A stretch of DNA of 64,000 nucleotides, taken from positions 1,798,001-1,862,000 of the forward strand of contig JANTQA010000010.1 of the NCBI GenBank assembly GCA_027625915.1. The letters are read 5' to 3'. Source of the DNA: Anaeramoeba flamelloides (taxonomy: Eukaryota; Metamonada; Anaeramoebidae). The notes under the pieces are model-generated. The model had not been told where the DNA came from, did not search any database, and saw only the letters and a program-made list of their open reading frames with translations. Shown here piece by piece: positions 42,078-54,121 of this stretch. Made by a program: the position numbers and the translations under genes. How positions within the stretch are numbered: position 1 is the stretch's first letter; each line of letters begins with the position of its first letter.

Positions 42078-42162
42078 ATATTGTTCTAAGTGATATAAGA
42101 TTATGTTGAGAAGTTCGAAGAACTACGATCAATATAATCTTGGCACTCGAACAATATTATTA
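42078..42162. repeat. imperfect 30-bp hairpin
   Basis: ATATTGTTCTAAGTGATATA..GATTATGTTGA is largely complementary to TCAATATAATCTTGGCACTC..GAACAATAT. The loop contains AAGTTCGAAGAACT. Function unknown. Confidence 0.55.
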
Positions 42163-43004
42163 TTTTGAGTCTGGAAGGGAATCCAAAATGAGAAAATATA
42201 ATTGGTGATTGTTGAACAAATGAAACAATATGAGATTTTATTTATTTTTTTGGAACTAAGGATATATCTCGATACAACAAGAAGATAAGTTAAAAATCAA
42301 ACAAAAACAAAAAAAAAATTGTTATTTTTCAAGGGTGATTTGAAGAAGTTGTACTTCAAAGTGTATTTTATTCCCCAGTAGAGTCATTTAAAACACAGAA
42401 GTTAAATTTTAAATGTTCTATATTGGAGACAAAACTTGGTTTTAAAACCCCAAAGAGACAAACTAGAAGGTTTAACTTTTAAATGAGTTTCTATTTACCC
42501 TTGTATTTCAAGCTTGTTAAGAAACATCCGAAGTCGATCAAACATAAACCTACGTATATTGTGTGTTCTTAACAGTGACTAATTTTGAACAGTTCTCGAA
42601 ATTTCTTGACTTTAGATAGTATCAAAAAAAATGTTTTTTTTTTTCACATTTCGAAATTTGTAAATGTTTTTTTCTCATTTTGAAATTCTTCTTATAAATG
42701 ATCTCTTCTCTTTTTTTTGAATAAAAAAGAAAGCAAACATTTTTTATATTTTAAAAATGAGATTGTTTCGAAACGAGAAAAAATATGTGTTTGTATTTAG
42801 CTCTTGTTTTTAAACAAAGAAAGGGAATTCATTCAATTTCCAACCTTTACCGTAAATTTACTGAACTTTTTTCATTGTCTTCTAATGATCAAATAATTGA
42901 GTGACTTGGACCAAATTAATTTTCCAATGTTGTAAATCCTTGAGCATGGCAAACCTTATATATTTAAGAGATTAAGAGTATCGTAAATTAATTTTTTCAA
43001 ACAC

Positions 43005-44470
43005 TTCTAATATGTCTTAGTATACGGGGACAATGTTTTTTTTAAAGAATTTGTTTTAATTAATATAAACAGCTAAATTCGATTAGAATATTGTTAAAAC
43101 CAACCCCGGTTCACTATTTGAGTTCGACAAACCCCCATAATCTTTTACTTATAATCGAAAAAAAATAAAAAAATTTTCAACGTTTTCTTATTTTGTAGTT
43201 ACTAAAATCAAAACCATTTCAAGATCAGTCAATAATGGTTTGAGTTTGCTGGTTTTTCTACGAAAATTTGAATAAATAACGAAAACAATTTTATTTCTTT
43301 TTAAAAATTGAAATTTCATTTAAAATTTTTTTCTTGAAAAAATACAACTGCTGTTTTTTTGTACCGAGTGGAAAACACTCCACCAAAACAAAACAATTTT
43401 TAAACCAAAATTGAAATTAAACTATTCTTTCCATGTGTTGAGAAAATAAATTGCTCTTTTTTGATCTTTTCTTCAACTAAAAAAAGACAAAATATAATAA
43501 CTACCAAACATTCAAGCTACAAACAGTTTTATTCCTGATGTGTATTTGTAATTTTTGAAATCCATTTTGTAATAAATAATCTCAAAAAGTAAATCTCATG
43601 AATGAAAATGAGTACCAAATCACCGATGTAGATTATGGATTTAATTTTTGAATAAAAAATTTCACTTCAAAAAAAGGAATTAAACACAACTTTCCAGTCT
43701 TATTCTTCCCTGAATTCCATTGTATACTTTAGAATTCGAAATTGAAATGGTTGTTTTCCAAAAAATTATTTCAAAAAAATAAAATACCTTCTTATTTTTC
43801 GAAAAATTCGAGTATTTCAAGACATTTAGTTTTTTATTACAAATCTATTTTGTATCAATCTCTTATGATCAAAAAACCGAGTATCTAAACTTTTTTAACC
43901 ATTTTAAGTTCACCTTTCAATAAGTAACTCTTCATTCAATTCCAAATTACAGTCCTGTGCCATTTTAAGACACAGAAAAAATCAACATATAAGGCACAAA
44001 ATTTTGTTCACTTTAAGGCACAAATTTTTGATTTAAGGCACTTTCCCAATTTCAATATCTAATTTCACCGAATAATTTTCGAGTTAGTTTGAGTGTTTTC
44101 TTCAATATATATATAGAATATTACATATGAGTAATCTTGGAAATTACACAGAAAAATTGTGCCTTATTTTGACCACTTTGATTTTGTGCCTTAATGCAAT
44201 TTTTTTGTGCCTTATTTCTTGATTTTTTCTGTGTCTTAAAAAGGCACAGGACTGTAATAGATTTTTAATTATGTTTCCAAAATAACAAAAAATGTTTCAG
44301 ATTTTTCTCTTTGAATTTTTTTCTTTATTAGTTGATTGATCAACAATTCCCATTCAATTTTGAATAATAATATAAGATAGAATATTATTTTTGGGACCAA
44401 TTACTGGAAATTAGAAAAAATAAAAAATACCGAAATTGTAGCGAAAGGCATATAACTTTAAATAACCTTT
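43005..44470. repeat. dispersed repeat A, copy 2 (interrupted by a MITE)
   Basis: Imperfect colinear match to 9600-11400. The block CCAATTCCAAATTA is contiguous with ATTTTTAATTAT in copy 1 but split here by the 305-bp element at 43950-44254. Confidence 0.7.
43950..44254. mobile_element. MITE family 3 (TIR CAGTCCTGTGCC), 305 bp, with known empty site
   Basis: The left end CAGTCCTGTGCCATTTTAAG and the inverted right end CAGTCCTGTGCCTTTTTAAG continue as near-identical arms of about 55 bp with repeated TAAGGCACAAA motifs. The element is flanked by TA. In repeat A copy 1 the same target reads CCAAATTAATCGG with a single TA at about 11132-11135, which is the unoccupied state. Ends and target duplication are Tc1/mariner-like. 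Confidence 0.9.
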
Positions 44471-44814
44471 TTAAAGTCAAATTTATTAGTAAAATACTTC
44501 TTATTTTACCTGAAATCAATTCGAAAAAAGAAGATCTGAAAATTTCCCAAACTTTTCCTAAAGGATTTCCCAAAATCATCACACAGTGTCTACAACACTA
44601 TTCTAAACTTTTGAGTGTTCTAATCTCTTTCTTATCGGTAGTTCTAAGAAATTATATCGTTAAATTTTTCCAAAGAAAATTTTTGAGTTTTTACAACAAT
44701 ACACAGTACAACTACTCTACCCCCTCGGGGGTAAGAACGTAGTACTTTTGAAATAATAAGGAAAAATCTTTAATCATTTTTTTAAATTTTTGTTTCATCA
44801 TCAAAAATTGACTA

Positions 44815-47800
44815 ATGACAACACCACAAGAACGATTATCTGAATTAGGTTATTTCTTCAATGAAAATAATGAGTTACGTTTGTTAAATAATAAAACACA
44901 ACCAGTTGAAATGACGGATATTAGCAATCCCGTTTACTTAAATGAAATAATTTTAGATTATGTTCAGCAACAAATGATCGAACAATACCAGCTAAAAGAA
45001 GTGTGGGTGCCTTTTTCAAAAAAACAAAGTATCGAAAAAAATGAAAGAAACACGCGGAAATTTCAATCAAATATTTTCCTCTCACAAAACTGGAATACAT
45101 CGAAAAAGCTTCTTCTAATCATTTGTGGTTCTGGAATGGTAAGGGCAGGTAACGATCATTTAACTTTTTTTTCTCAAAGCACAAGAATGATTTAACAAAC
45201 AAACACTATCTTTGGATCACTAAAACGTGACAACAACACTTTCTTAACTATCGGTATGAGAAAGTCACCAGACTAACTTTTCATTTTCCAAGTCTACAGA
45301 ACGTTTTTGGAGATCACATTTGTGAAACAATTAATCCTAGAAACAGTTTGTTTGGTGTTGATAAGTCAAATTGATCATCCTCTTGCATGTGTTTGCTTTT
45401 TGAAAAGTTTTGTTTTCTTTAGAAAGTCAATAATTGTCTTGACAAAATAATAACAAAAAAAGTAATCTTCATGGGACAGTTTACTGATCGCTAATCATCG
45501 CAAACAATTCAGATAAGAACTAAAAAAGTTTATGAAGGTGAGATCAAATCATAATTCTTTCTTATGAAAATAAACAAATAGAAAGGGGAAAAAAATATAA
45601 AATCTAACGAAAAAAAAGTTCTGCCTTATAGACGTTTTAGCCGGTTTTTACTAAAAGTTTTATCAAGTGTTATCCAAACTTTCAAAATTGACGAATTGGA
45701 TAATTTGAAGATCCAATGATTAAACCTTTTGTCCAAACTTTTTTAAAATAGTTGTATCTTTGAAAAAGTGTTGTTAAAAATTTTTTTCATCGATCCTTAA
45801 AAATATGTATATTGAATTTTTTTACAACCATTCCAATCCTAACGTTTAAATTTATAAAACTTTGAAATTGGTTTTCTATTTTAAAATCCTGTATGAAAAA
45901 CCATAAAATGGTTATGAAAGTTTATCATAAACCATATAATTTTTAATATAAGAAAAAAAATTATGTATTTTTTTCTTTTTGAAAATTGACAAACAAATTA
46001 AAAAAAAACTTACATTAATGTGTATCCTGAATTTCCAAAATTGAAAAAATTACAGGTTTAAACAATTTAAAAACAAAGATCCAAAAAATACTTTCAAGTT
46101 TCTATGGTTTCTGATACTTTCAAGTTTCATGGTTTTTTTCCTTATGTAATTGAATTTTTGTAATTATTTATTACAAAAAAAAAATTAACTCTAATGAAGT
46201 AAGAGAAATTGAAATTTTTTATCTTCTGCTATGAAAGGAATTTAATTTTCTATATCATAAAAATCAATTTTATAATAGACAACCAATTTCTATTTCGTAT
46301 AAAATTTCATGGTAGTGTTCGAATGGATGTATCTGTTTTATAAAGATTGTTGCGTCGTTCAAACCTACCATGGAATCTTTGATAAACAGAAAATCCATTT
46401 CCTATCTCATACTTAACTTTCTATCACAGGATTTTATGGTAATATGATAGCCTATTACAAATGGTGAAATTTTATAAAAGAACAAAAAATTTCTAATAAT
46501 GAAAAAAATAAAATTTGAATTTTTGAATTCAAAACTTAAAAACTATCAACAATTTAAAAAAATTTTTCATATTTTTTGTGAATATTCAATTTCAAAAAAC
46601 CTTAAAAATCAAAAGGCCATACTATTTTAAAGAAACTATTAAATTCTATCTTCATTTTGTAGAATCTTTGTTTTTGTAAAAGTTTCTTTCGGAGTTTTAT
46701 TTTGGTATTCTGATTATGGACTATCCAAAATAAAGCCACCACGGCAGTCTTACGAATTAAAACATCAGTGGATTAGACTCTTTATTTCTTTAGATCCAGA
46801 AGAACTATAAAATTTAAAAAATTTAACTATAGATAATTTGTCAAGATCAGATACTTAATTGGAAGATGGTAGTAAAACCCAACAATGTTTCTTCTAATTG
46901 AAGTATTGTCTAGTTTCCAATAAAAGCCTCTGGAAAAATTGAGTTTTATCACCTAGGATAGTCTTGTTGTTTCAAGTATCTACTTACAATTAAGTATCTG
47001 ATCTTGACAAATTATCTATAGTTAAATTTTTTAAATTTTATAGTTCTTCTGGATCTAAAGAAATAAAGAGTCTAATCCACTAATGTTTTAATTTGTAAGG
47101 CAGATGTGGTGGCTTTATTTTAGATAATCCTTAAATAGTGATAACTAATTTTGAAATGAACCAATATTTTTAATGTCATGATTTTTTCATTATTGTTTTA
47201 AAAGAAAAAAATAATTTTCTTGTGGAAAAAACCGTATTTCTAATTGAATTTGAACCAATTTTTGTATTAAAAAGTTAATATAGCTCATCGAAAAAAAATT
47301 GTGTCATAAGAATCAAAAATCTTTGTAACCTGTACATGCCAAACATTTATAAGTTATTTATAGATGTAACTAAAAAATTGTAAAGTTAATCTATCCAGAA
47401 TGGAAAAAGGTGTAAATGCAATCCAAATCATAAAAATATATTTGCCTATTATTGAATTTTTTATTTTTCTGGACTTTTTAAATATTCCTCATCAATATGT
47501 AAAATCCATTGTTTTTGAAGAATATGATTCTTCTATTTGAGTGATAATTACAAAAATTGTTAGGTATTTTTTAAGAGAAATTTTTTGTAAATTTATGAAA
47601 ATAAGTTCATATCTTTTTTCTGAATTATTGATTAATTCAAAAAATATCACTAAATTTCTCATTTTTTTTTCATTTTGGATTCTAGAATAAAAATTAAACC
47701 ATTTTTTGTTTTTTAATTAAACAAGTTTAATCCCCAATATAATTTTTCTTTTAATATTTTAATAACACTTTCAATATATATATATATATATATATATTTA

Positions 47801-48953
47801 AAAAACAACAATAATAATAATGATAACGATAATAAAAATAACAATAATAATAATAGGTCAGTGGTCTACTTCTTTGTGTATTACCAAGAATCTTGATTCT
47901 GGCGCGATTTTCCCATATTTGAAACAGGCACAAGAAGAGGGATATGGAATTATGATTGTTAACCCTAATAATATTCGCTCTACAAGAGTTCGTAAAAAGG
48001 ATCAATTTGAAAAAAATGCAAAAACGCGCCCTGAGATGAATAAGCAAAGTATAAAAACTACAACGAAGATAGTACTTGAAGAATTTGAAGAGCAAGGGAT
48101 GGAACTTATATATCAAATCCAACTCAAAATGCCAGAACTTACAATTCTTGAATTATTTTATTCCGTTCTGAAAAGTATAGTAAAAAACTATAAAAATAAA
48201 AACCAAACAAATTTAAATGATAGTTTGCGAAAAGATATGAATGAATATGCTTTATTATGGGACAGGGTGACCCTATCAGAATTAAGTCAATATCATTTTT
48301 TAAATGAAATTAAAAAATTATTACAAAAAAATGAACAATATTCTCATTATTTTGAAATATTCTTAAAAAATTTTTTATTTTTTTCCATAATTTCATTTCC
48401 AGTAATGAAAAACTATATTAAGGATTATAATAAAAAACTAAATAAAATAGAAATTAATACTGAAAAATTAATTTCATATATCAACGAACAAGAAAAAAAA
48501 AGTACTATACTTGTGAAAAAAAAATTAATAAGTGAAGATGTTTGGATAGATCACGGGGAAGTTCCAGAAAACAACTCACCAACAAAGCATATGGAATATA
48601 TATGGAAAACATTTATAACCAAAACAAAGGCAAGTATTTATATTGTTGCTCATTCTTATGGCGGGTACTTAACAGTTACATTATTAAATACATATAAAAA
48701 AAATTTCCAAAAAAGAGTTGCAAAAATTGCTTTTACAGATAGCGTACATAGCTATAATGACGATTTTTTTTCAAAAAAACAAAATAAATGGTTTTATGAA
48801 CACGCACAAAATTGGGTAAGATCATCAAAAAAACTTGGTGTGTTGGTATTTAAAAAAAATCAGGGCGTAAAATGTGTTTCGGCAGGGCACGTTGAACATA
48901 AATGGACATCAGCAACTTCGATTTCACAGGTTTTTGAATATTTGAGAAATTAA
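44815..48953 (+). CDS. ARB2/FAM172A-family alpha/beta hydrolase-like protein, two exons
   Basis: Exons 44815-45148 and 47857-48953 join (GTAACG..AATAATAG, phase 1) into 476 aa. The junction rebuilds ICGSGMVRAGQWSTSL, matching the family's HGSGVVRAGQWAR, followed by LDSGAIFPYLKQA and EEGYGIMIVNPN. The nucleophile elbow AHSYGG places Ser378. AFTDSVHS and SAGHVEHKWTS supply the acid-rich and His segments (H459 aligns with the conserved HELTSW His), so the triad looks intact. The N terminus, LSELGYFFNENNELR, is also family-like. Animal FAM172A acts in nuclear complexes with Argonaute and chromatin factors, and fission yeast Arb2 partners Argonaute. Whether that holds here is inference. A Lys/Asn-rich helical insert (about residues 160-345) replaces a much shorter animal loop. 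Part of it may be an unspliced in-frame intron. Human FAM172A is about 416 aa. Confidence 0.88.
45825..46329. mobile_element. MITE family 1, diverged copy, 505 bp
   Basis: TA-flanked. The left end CAACCATTCCAATCCTAACG and the inverted right end CATCCATTCGAACACTACCA are decayed versions of the 11477-11997 ends. Similar overall length. Confidence 0.68.
46353..46690. mobile_element. MITE family 1, right-truncated copy
   Basis: Begins with GTCGTTCAAACCTACCATGG and follows the 11477 element closely (TGATAAACAGAAAATCCATT, GATAGCCTATTACAAA, AATTTGAATTTTTGAAT) for about 330 bp. The right terminal repeat is missing. Confidence 0.65.
46718..47130. mobile_element. foldback/MITE element with about 145-bp TIRs
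   Basis: The left arm from GGACTATCCAAAATAAAGCC through AGATCAGATACTTAATTG is mirrored by CAATTAAGTATCTGATC .. GGCTTTATTTTAGATAATCC with about ten mismatches. The central loop is about 120 bp. Family differs from the others in this window. Target duplication unresolved. Confidence 0.88.
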
Positions 48954-49364
48954 ATTATATCTTTGAAGGAATTACCTACATTTTTTTGATTTTGAAAATT
49001 TTAATTGTGAGAACCTTGCAGAAGAATTTTTTTTATCAGTGTTACAAGATATTGAAAGTTTGGATTCAACATATCATTCGTTACTCTGTAAGTGGAAATA
49101 ATAAAAATCAATTAGGCTAAATTTTTAATTTTTCAATTTTTTGAGCATTTTTGGTTTTATTAAATTATATTTTGAATTGAAAAAATTGGGTTCTGGTGAA
49201 TTCTTGAAATTAATCAAAGAATAAATAAAAAAAAAAATCCCACAAAGATGTGTAAATTTTAAACAAATCTTTTTTTTTTTTTATAAACAAAAAAGAAAGA
49301 TCATCAACTCACAAAATAGAGTTGTTGAAATCAAGATCGACGAAAATAACATTTCAATAAAGTA

Positions 49365-49950
49365 CACTCTTTTTCATTCAAAGGGGCTCAGTTTTATTGA
49401 AGAAATAGAACATATTCTATGAGCTTAATTCATTATTCTTCTCAAAGTAAAATTTCAATTTTTAGATCAAAATCATTTTTTCTCATTTTGTAAAAACATT
49501 TTTTTTTTGTTTTCTTTTTGTTTTTGATTTCTTTTTCGTTATATTTTGCTTTTCGTAATTTTTTTTTTTTTCTTGTTTTTTATTTTTTTTCAAAATTAAA
49601 TTTAAAAAAAATAATGTTTGAAACTCCAAATTAACATAATGAAAAGTGAGACTTTGTATTTTCTTTTAAAATTTATGCATTTACAAGTTAAAAAACTTAT
49701 TGACAACAATTTTAATTGTCTCAAGAAATTGATAATTTTGCACAAGACCTTCTATTGAAATGGACCCAAAAAATTTTTTAACATTTTTTTTTTTGAAATT
49801 TTTGTTTTGTTTGGGTATTTCTTTTATGATTATCGACTCTAATAAAAAGTTTATTGTTTCTCGTATTTCTAAAGAATATAATTTTGGTTGATTCTTAAAA
49901 ATAAAGTGAATTTTTCATTTTTAGTTAGGCACTTTGAATGAAATGGAGTT
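49365..49950. mobile_element. MITE family 4, long form, 586 bp, nested in repeat C
   Basis: TA-flanked. The left end CACTCTTTTTCATTCAAAG and the inverted right end AACTCCATTTCATTCAAAG pair over about 25 bp. Full-length relative of 33034-33606. Its insertion splits a repeat that is continuous at 22290-22560. Confidence 0.75.
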
Positions 49951-51193
49951 TATAATTTGGAAAATTTATTTCATCTTTATCTTCTTAATTTGGAATAATT
50001 CATATAGTACCTTACCTTGGAATGAATTCTTTATTCCTTTTTATTATTTTTTTAAATGAAACCTTTTTTAGTAATTTGTTATGATAAAACTTTTTTTGAA
50101 TTCTTATTATGAAAACATATGTAAACAAAGAACAATGCTTCAAAGAAAAGTAAAAAGAAAGTAAATTAAAATTCAAAATTTTCCATACATCTAAATAGTT
50201 AAAATAATTGTAATAAAAAAAATTCATTCAAATTGGAAATAATTTTGATTTTTGAAAAATATTTAAATCATTTTTTCATCTCATATTTTTATTATTTTGA
50301 TTTCTAGTTTTTTCAATAACTTCAAATTTTTTGTTTGATCATAAAATATTTTTTTCTATAATTTATATTTAGTTAAATTTGTATTTTTTCAAATAGTAGA
50401 ACTCAAATATGATTAGTTGATGTAATATAACTTTTGATTAACTAATTATTATTAATAGAATTTTAACAAATTTACTAATACATTTTTTTTTACTATCTCG
50501 AAAAGCATTGATCTATTTGAATTGATAATTATTTATTTATTTTGTTTTATAGGTATATTTAGTTTTTAAATAATTGTGTACCTTTCAATAAGTGAATGGT
50601 TCTAATTTAATAATTACAATATCATTTTTTGAATAAGATTTTTTTTCTCAAATTGAATTTCATGGTGTTCAAATTCATAAATCGGGGTGTAGTGATTAAA
50701 AAATAAAAGGATGTTAAATATTTAATCTGTTTTCGTATTCTTTCATAAAATTTTATTTGCTTAATAATAAAAGAAAAATTCAAAATATTTTTAATCAATT
50801 TAAATAAATAATTTTGACAAGTAGAAATAGAATTTAAGGTTAATTAAGAAAATGAAGAATTAGATAAATTAAGAAATTGATTTATATCCTTCAAGTTTAT
50901 TTTTAACTAAGATAAAATGAAAAAAAAACCCATTTAAAAAAAATAGTCAAAAATTCTTTTATCAAATTACTATTAAATTTGAATGTCAAAAAAAATTGGA
51001 AATTAATAATTAAAATTAGATCATCTTCAACAAGAATTATTTTTAAAAATAATAATATAGAAAACAATTATTTGAGAAACTCAATTGAAATTTGTCAAAA
51101 AAAAAATCAAAAAAAATATAATTAATTAAGTAATATTCTTTTGAGAACATTTGAAGATTGAAAACCAACAAACATAAATGGTTTTTTACTTTA

Positions 51194-51393
51194 GAACCAG
51201 TTCCACTTTAAAAGTCCAAAATTTCAATAAAAGTACAAACAGAATTATATCATAATTAAGTCAGAAAATTCAGATTTGAATTCAAGGGAAATACTTTGTG
51301 TAAAAAAAAAAATCCAAAAAATATGTTCAATTTGCGATTTTTTTGTGCCTTAAATTTTGTTGATAGTTTGTACTTTAAAATTATAACTGGTTC
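51194..51393. mobile_element. MITE family 3-related, 200 bp
   Basis: The left end GAACCAGTTCCACTTTAAAA and the inverted right end GAACCAGTTATAATTTTAAA, bordered by TA. Contains the GTGCCTTAAATTTTG motif shared with 21645-21832 and 43950-44254. Confidence 0.65.
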
Positions 51394-51479
51394 TAGAAAA
51401 GATTATTGATTTTATAAAATATCAAAAGAATAAATCAGTTTAAGATTTTGATTAAATTCAATTCTCGAAATCGAATCCA

Positions 51480-53330
51480 AAAAAAAAAAAAAAGAATGAA
51501 AAAGAATAATTTATTGAAGATTTAAAAAATTTTAAAAAAAAATATTTTTACACTTATCTTAATCTTCAAAGTGAAGAAATAATTAAATTTATTGTAGAAA
51601 GAAATATATAATTTATATATTCAAAAAACTAGAGATGAAAGAATTCCTTTAAATAATAGGCCGGCAACAATTAATAATACATTAGTAATATTTTTTCATA
51701 CAAATTCTTTTATAAAAGAATAGAAAATTCTTGGAACAAAGTATCATATTCTTAAGTTGGTTTCTTAAATAAAATTTAGATACAAATATTACTGTGTCAG
51801 AATTTATTATTTGATCTAGAAAAACTAAAAAATAAATAGAGAAATTTAGATTTTTTTTATTTTAACAATTGATAGTATAAAGAATTTTGACATTAATTAC
51901 CATATTAGTTCATTATACACTCAACCAATATATTAGAAATGAAAAAAATCAAATTTTGTTAAGAATTATTACAAAAAAGAAGGTATTGAGGTTAATCCAA
52001 TTGATGATACTTTTTCTTTGATTTTTGGATTTTCAACCATTTTTAAATTGAAAAAAGAAAAGATTTAGTTCAATATGTTGTGATGTTTGCAGATAATTTA
52101 ATTTTAATAATGGGGGGGCTTATTCCAAATATTGATAAAAAGTTAATAAAAATCTAAAAAATTATTGATGATTTTGGATTGAATCCAAATATTACTAAAA
52201 CTTTGAAATCAAACATATTATCTTAAATAAAATATTTTGGAATTTACCTATGAAAATCATTAAAAATTATAAAAAAAACTTTTAAACAGTAAAAGATAAT
52301 TTTAAAAAAATAAAAATAATATTTAGCAAAAAAATATCTGATGGAGTTTAATTACAAATCTTTAAATCAATATATATTAGTTATTTATTATAATTATTGG
52401 TTCTTTTTAGTTTAACCGAAAAATATTTAAACTAAATTTATTGTTAAATAAATAAAATATGTACCAAAATTTCAATAATTAATCGACATTATTTGAGAAT
52501 AAATTATAAAACTGCAGAACAAATAGACCAACTAAGAATTACAATTAAGAAAAGAAGGTTTAAACTAAAAAAAAAAAAAAACATAGAAATTCTGGGGTTT
52601 TGAACATATATAAGAATAATAAAGTTTTCAAAATAAATGATGAAAGTATCTATTCAGAAATAGATAATTTAAACTGATTGAATAATAATCCAAATCATTT
52701 TGAAAAAAAAAATTAATAATAAATATTTCTAGGTGAAAAGTTCTAAAATAGTTAAAAAAATTATTAAATATAACAATAATATATATAATCATATCTCCAA
52801 GTAAAGTAAAGTACCATTAAGTGCCTAATTTTTCTATAATTTCTATAATTAAAAAAAAAAAAAAAAAAAAGCTTTTGTATAAATCAAAATGATAGAGAAA
52901 AAGATTTATTTTGCTATTTTTTTTTTTTTAGATTCTTATAAAACTCAAGATATTTTTATTTTATTCTTATTTTCCCTTCAATAATCAATTGATTTTCTAA
53001 TTAAAAAAAAAATGTAAAAAAAAAATCAAGACAAAAAATATATTAAATGATATGTGGTCGGCTTCGATTTTAAAATTAATAAAATTCATATATTATCTAA
53101 ACAGATATTCTTATGTTTATTCTAAGAATAAAATAAAAAAAAATCTTACAATTTATACAAAAAATATTTCAACTTTGAAATTTTTGAAGATATCGATCAT
53201 TTTTTATGGAATTGTCCATTCTATAACCAAAATCGAATAATTTGGATTAAATATTTAATTCAAATTAACAAAAATCAATTGAAGAATAATATCTTTGATA
53301 TTATTTAAAATAAAGAATCATTATTCTTCT
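51480..53330 (+). pseudogene. decayed LINE reverse transcriptase
   Basis: Plus-strand frames broken by many stops still show YVVMFADNLILIM (52074-52115), the catalytic FADD box with the second Asp changed to Asn. A stretch reading DFGLNPNITK follows, and 1.1 kb further on DHFLWNCPFYNQNRIIW, the zinc-knuckle H-x2-W-x-C-P end. Order and spacing fit a non-LTR retrotransposon reverse transcriptase. The mutated catalytic box and frame breaks make it inactive. The 5' and 3' ends could not be placed. Confidence 0.75.
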
Positions 53331-54121
53331 TATCGTTGACATATTGATGAAAAAATAAGACTATTTATTAAAATTACTCAATAATAATTTAGAAGTAAGT
53401 ATAGTGTAGTAGAGTGCCTAAGTTTTTTATACTGTTAAGAAATAAAAAGAAAATTCAAGAATTTTTTTTTTAATTTGTGAAACTAAAAGAAACCTCACGA
53501 ATTTTCTTTTATTTCTCTAAATAAAAAACCAAACAACAGTTTTCCAGAATTCAAAAGAATAGATAAAAATTATATATTTTACTCAATTATTTCAAAAATT
53601 TAAAACAAACTAACGAATATAAAAGAAAAATAATTTTACTCCTTCAAAATTAAAAAAAATAATAAATAAAAAAAAAAAAAAAAAATTAAGGACTACCTTT
53701 CCAGCAGGGGGTTTTTTCGTTTTTATGTTATATTAGATTGGCCTCTCTAAAAAGAATTTTCATTCCAAGAAATAGGACCTAAAAAATTATTAATTTCAAA
53801 AGTTAAAATCACAAACAAACAAAAAAAAAACAAATTGTCTGGTAGATTTTTAACAGAAAATTGTAATAAAAAAATGATTTTACGGGTTTTATAGGAACAG
53901 GCACAAATTTTAAAACATTTCAAATTTATAAAGTTAACCTTAAAAAAAATTGAATGCAGCTTGAAAAATTGTTTTGTGTTTATATGTTCGAAATGGAAAT
54001 TATTTAAAATTGTAAAAAGAAATTTGGTTTGGATCAAAGAAGTGAATAATTGTGAAAAGTGTTGGTATGATGAAAAGTCTTCACCATTTTTTTGTCAAAA
54101 GAAATTCTCAGGTGGATAAAT

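Larger units (their letters stand above)
39182..44814. other. repeat-rich intergenic region
   Basis: No gene recognised in 5.6 kb. Contents are a partial dispersed repeat A (39935-40115), a short MITE (40174-40370), a LINE-related body in inverted orientation (about 40400-40730), two imperfect hairpins (41308-41402 and 42078-42162), and dispersed repeat A copy 2 (43005-44470) carrying a MITE. Confidence 0.6.
45149..47856 (+). other. ARB2-like gene intron (2.7 kb)
   Basis: Carries three inverted-repeat elements back to back (45825-46329, about 46353-46690 and 46718-47130), then AT-rich sequence, an (AT)n run and an (AAT)n-like run just before the acceptor. Confidence 0.85.

Noticed and set aside
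47820..47856. ATG at 47820 as the start of the ARB2-like protein
   Set aside because: The residues before GQWST are I/T-rich translation of an (AAT)n-like intron end; the 44815 exon supplies the conserved N terminus.
53747..54037. 96-codon minus-strand ORF
   Set aside because: F/K/N-rich translation of AT-rich DNA without motif or splice support.
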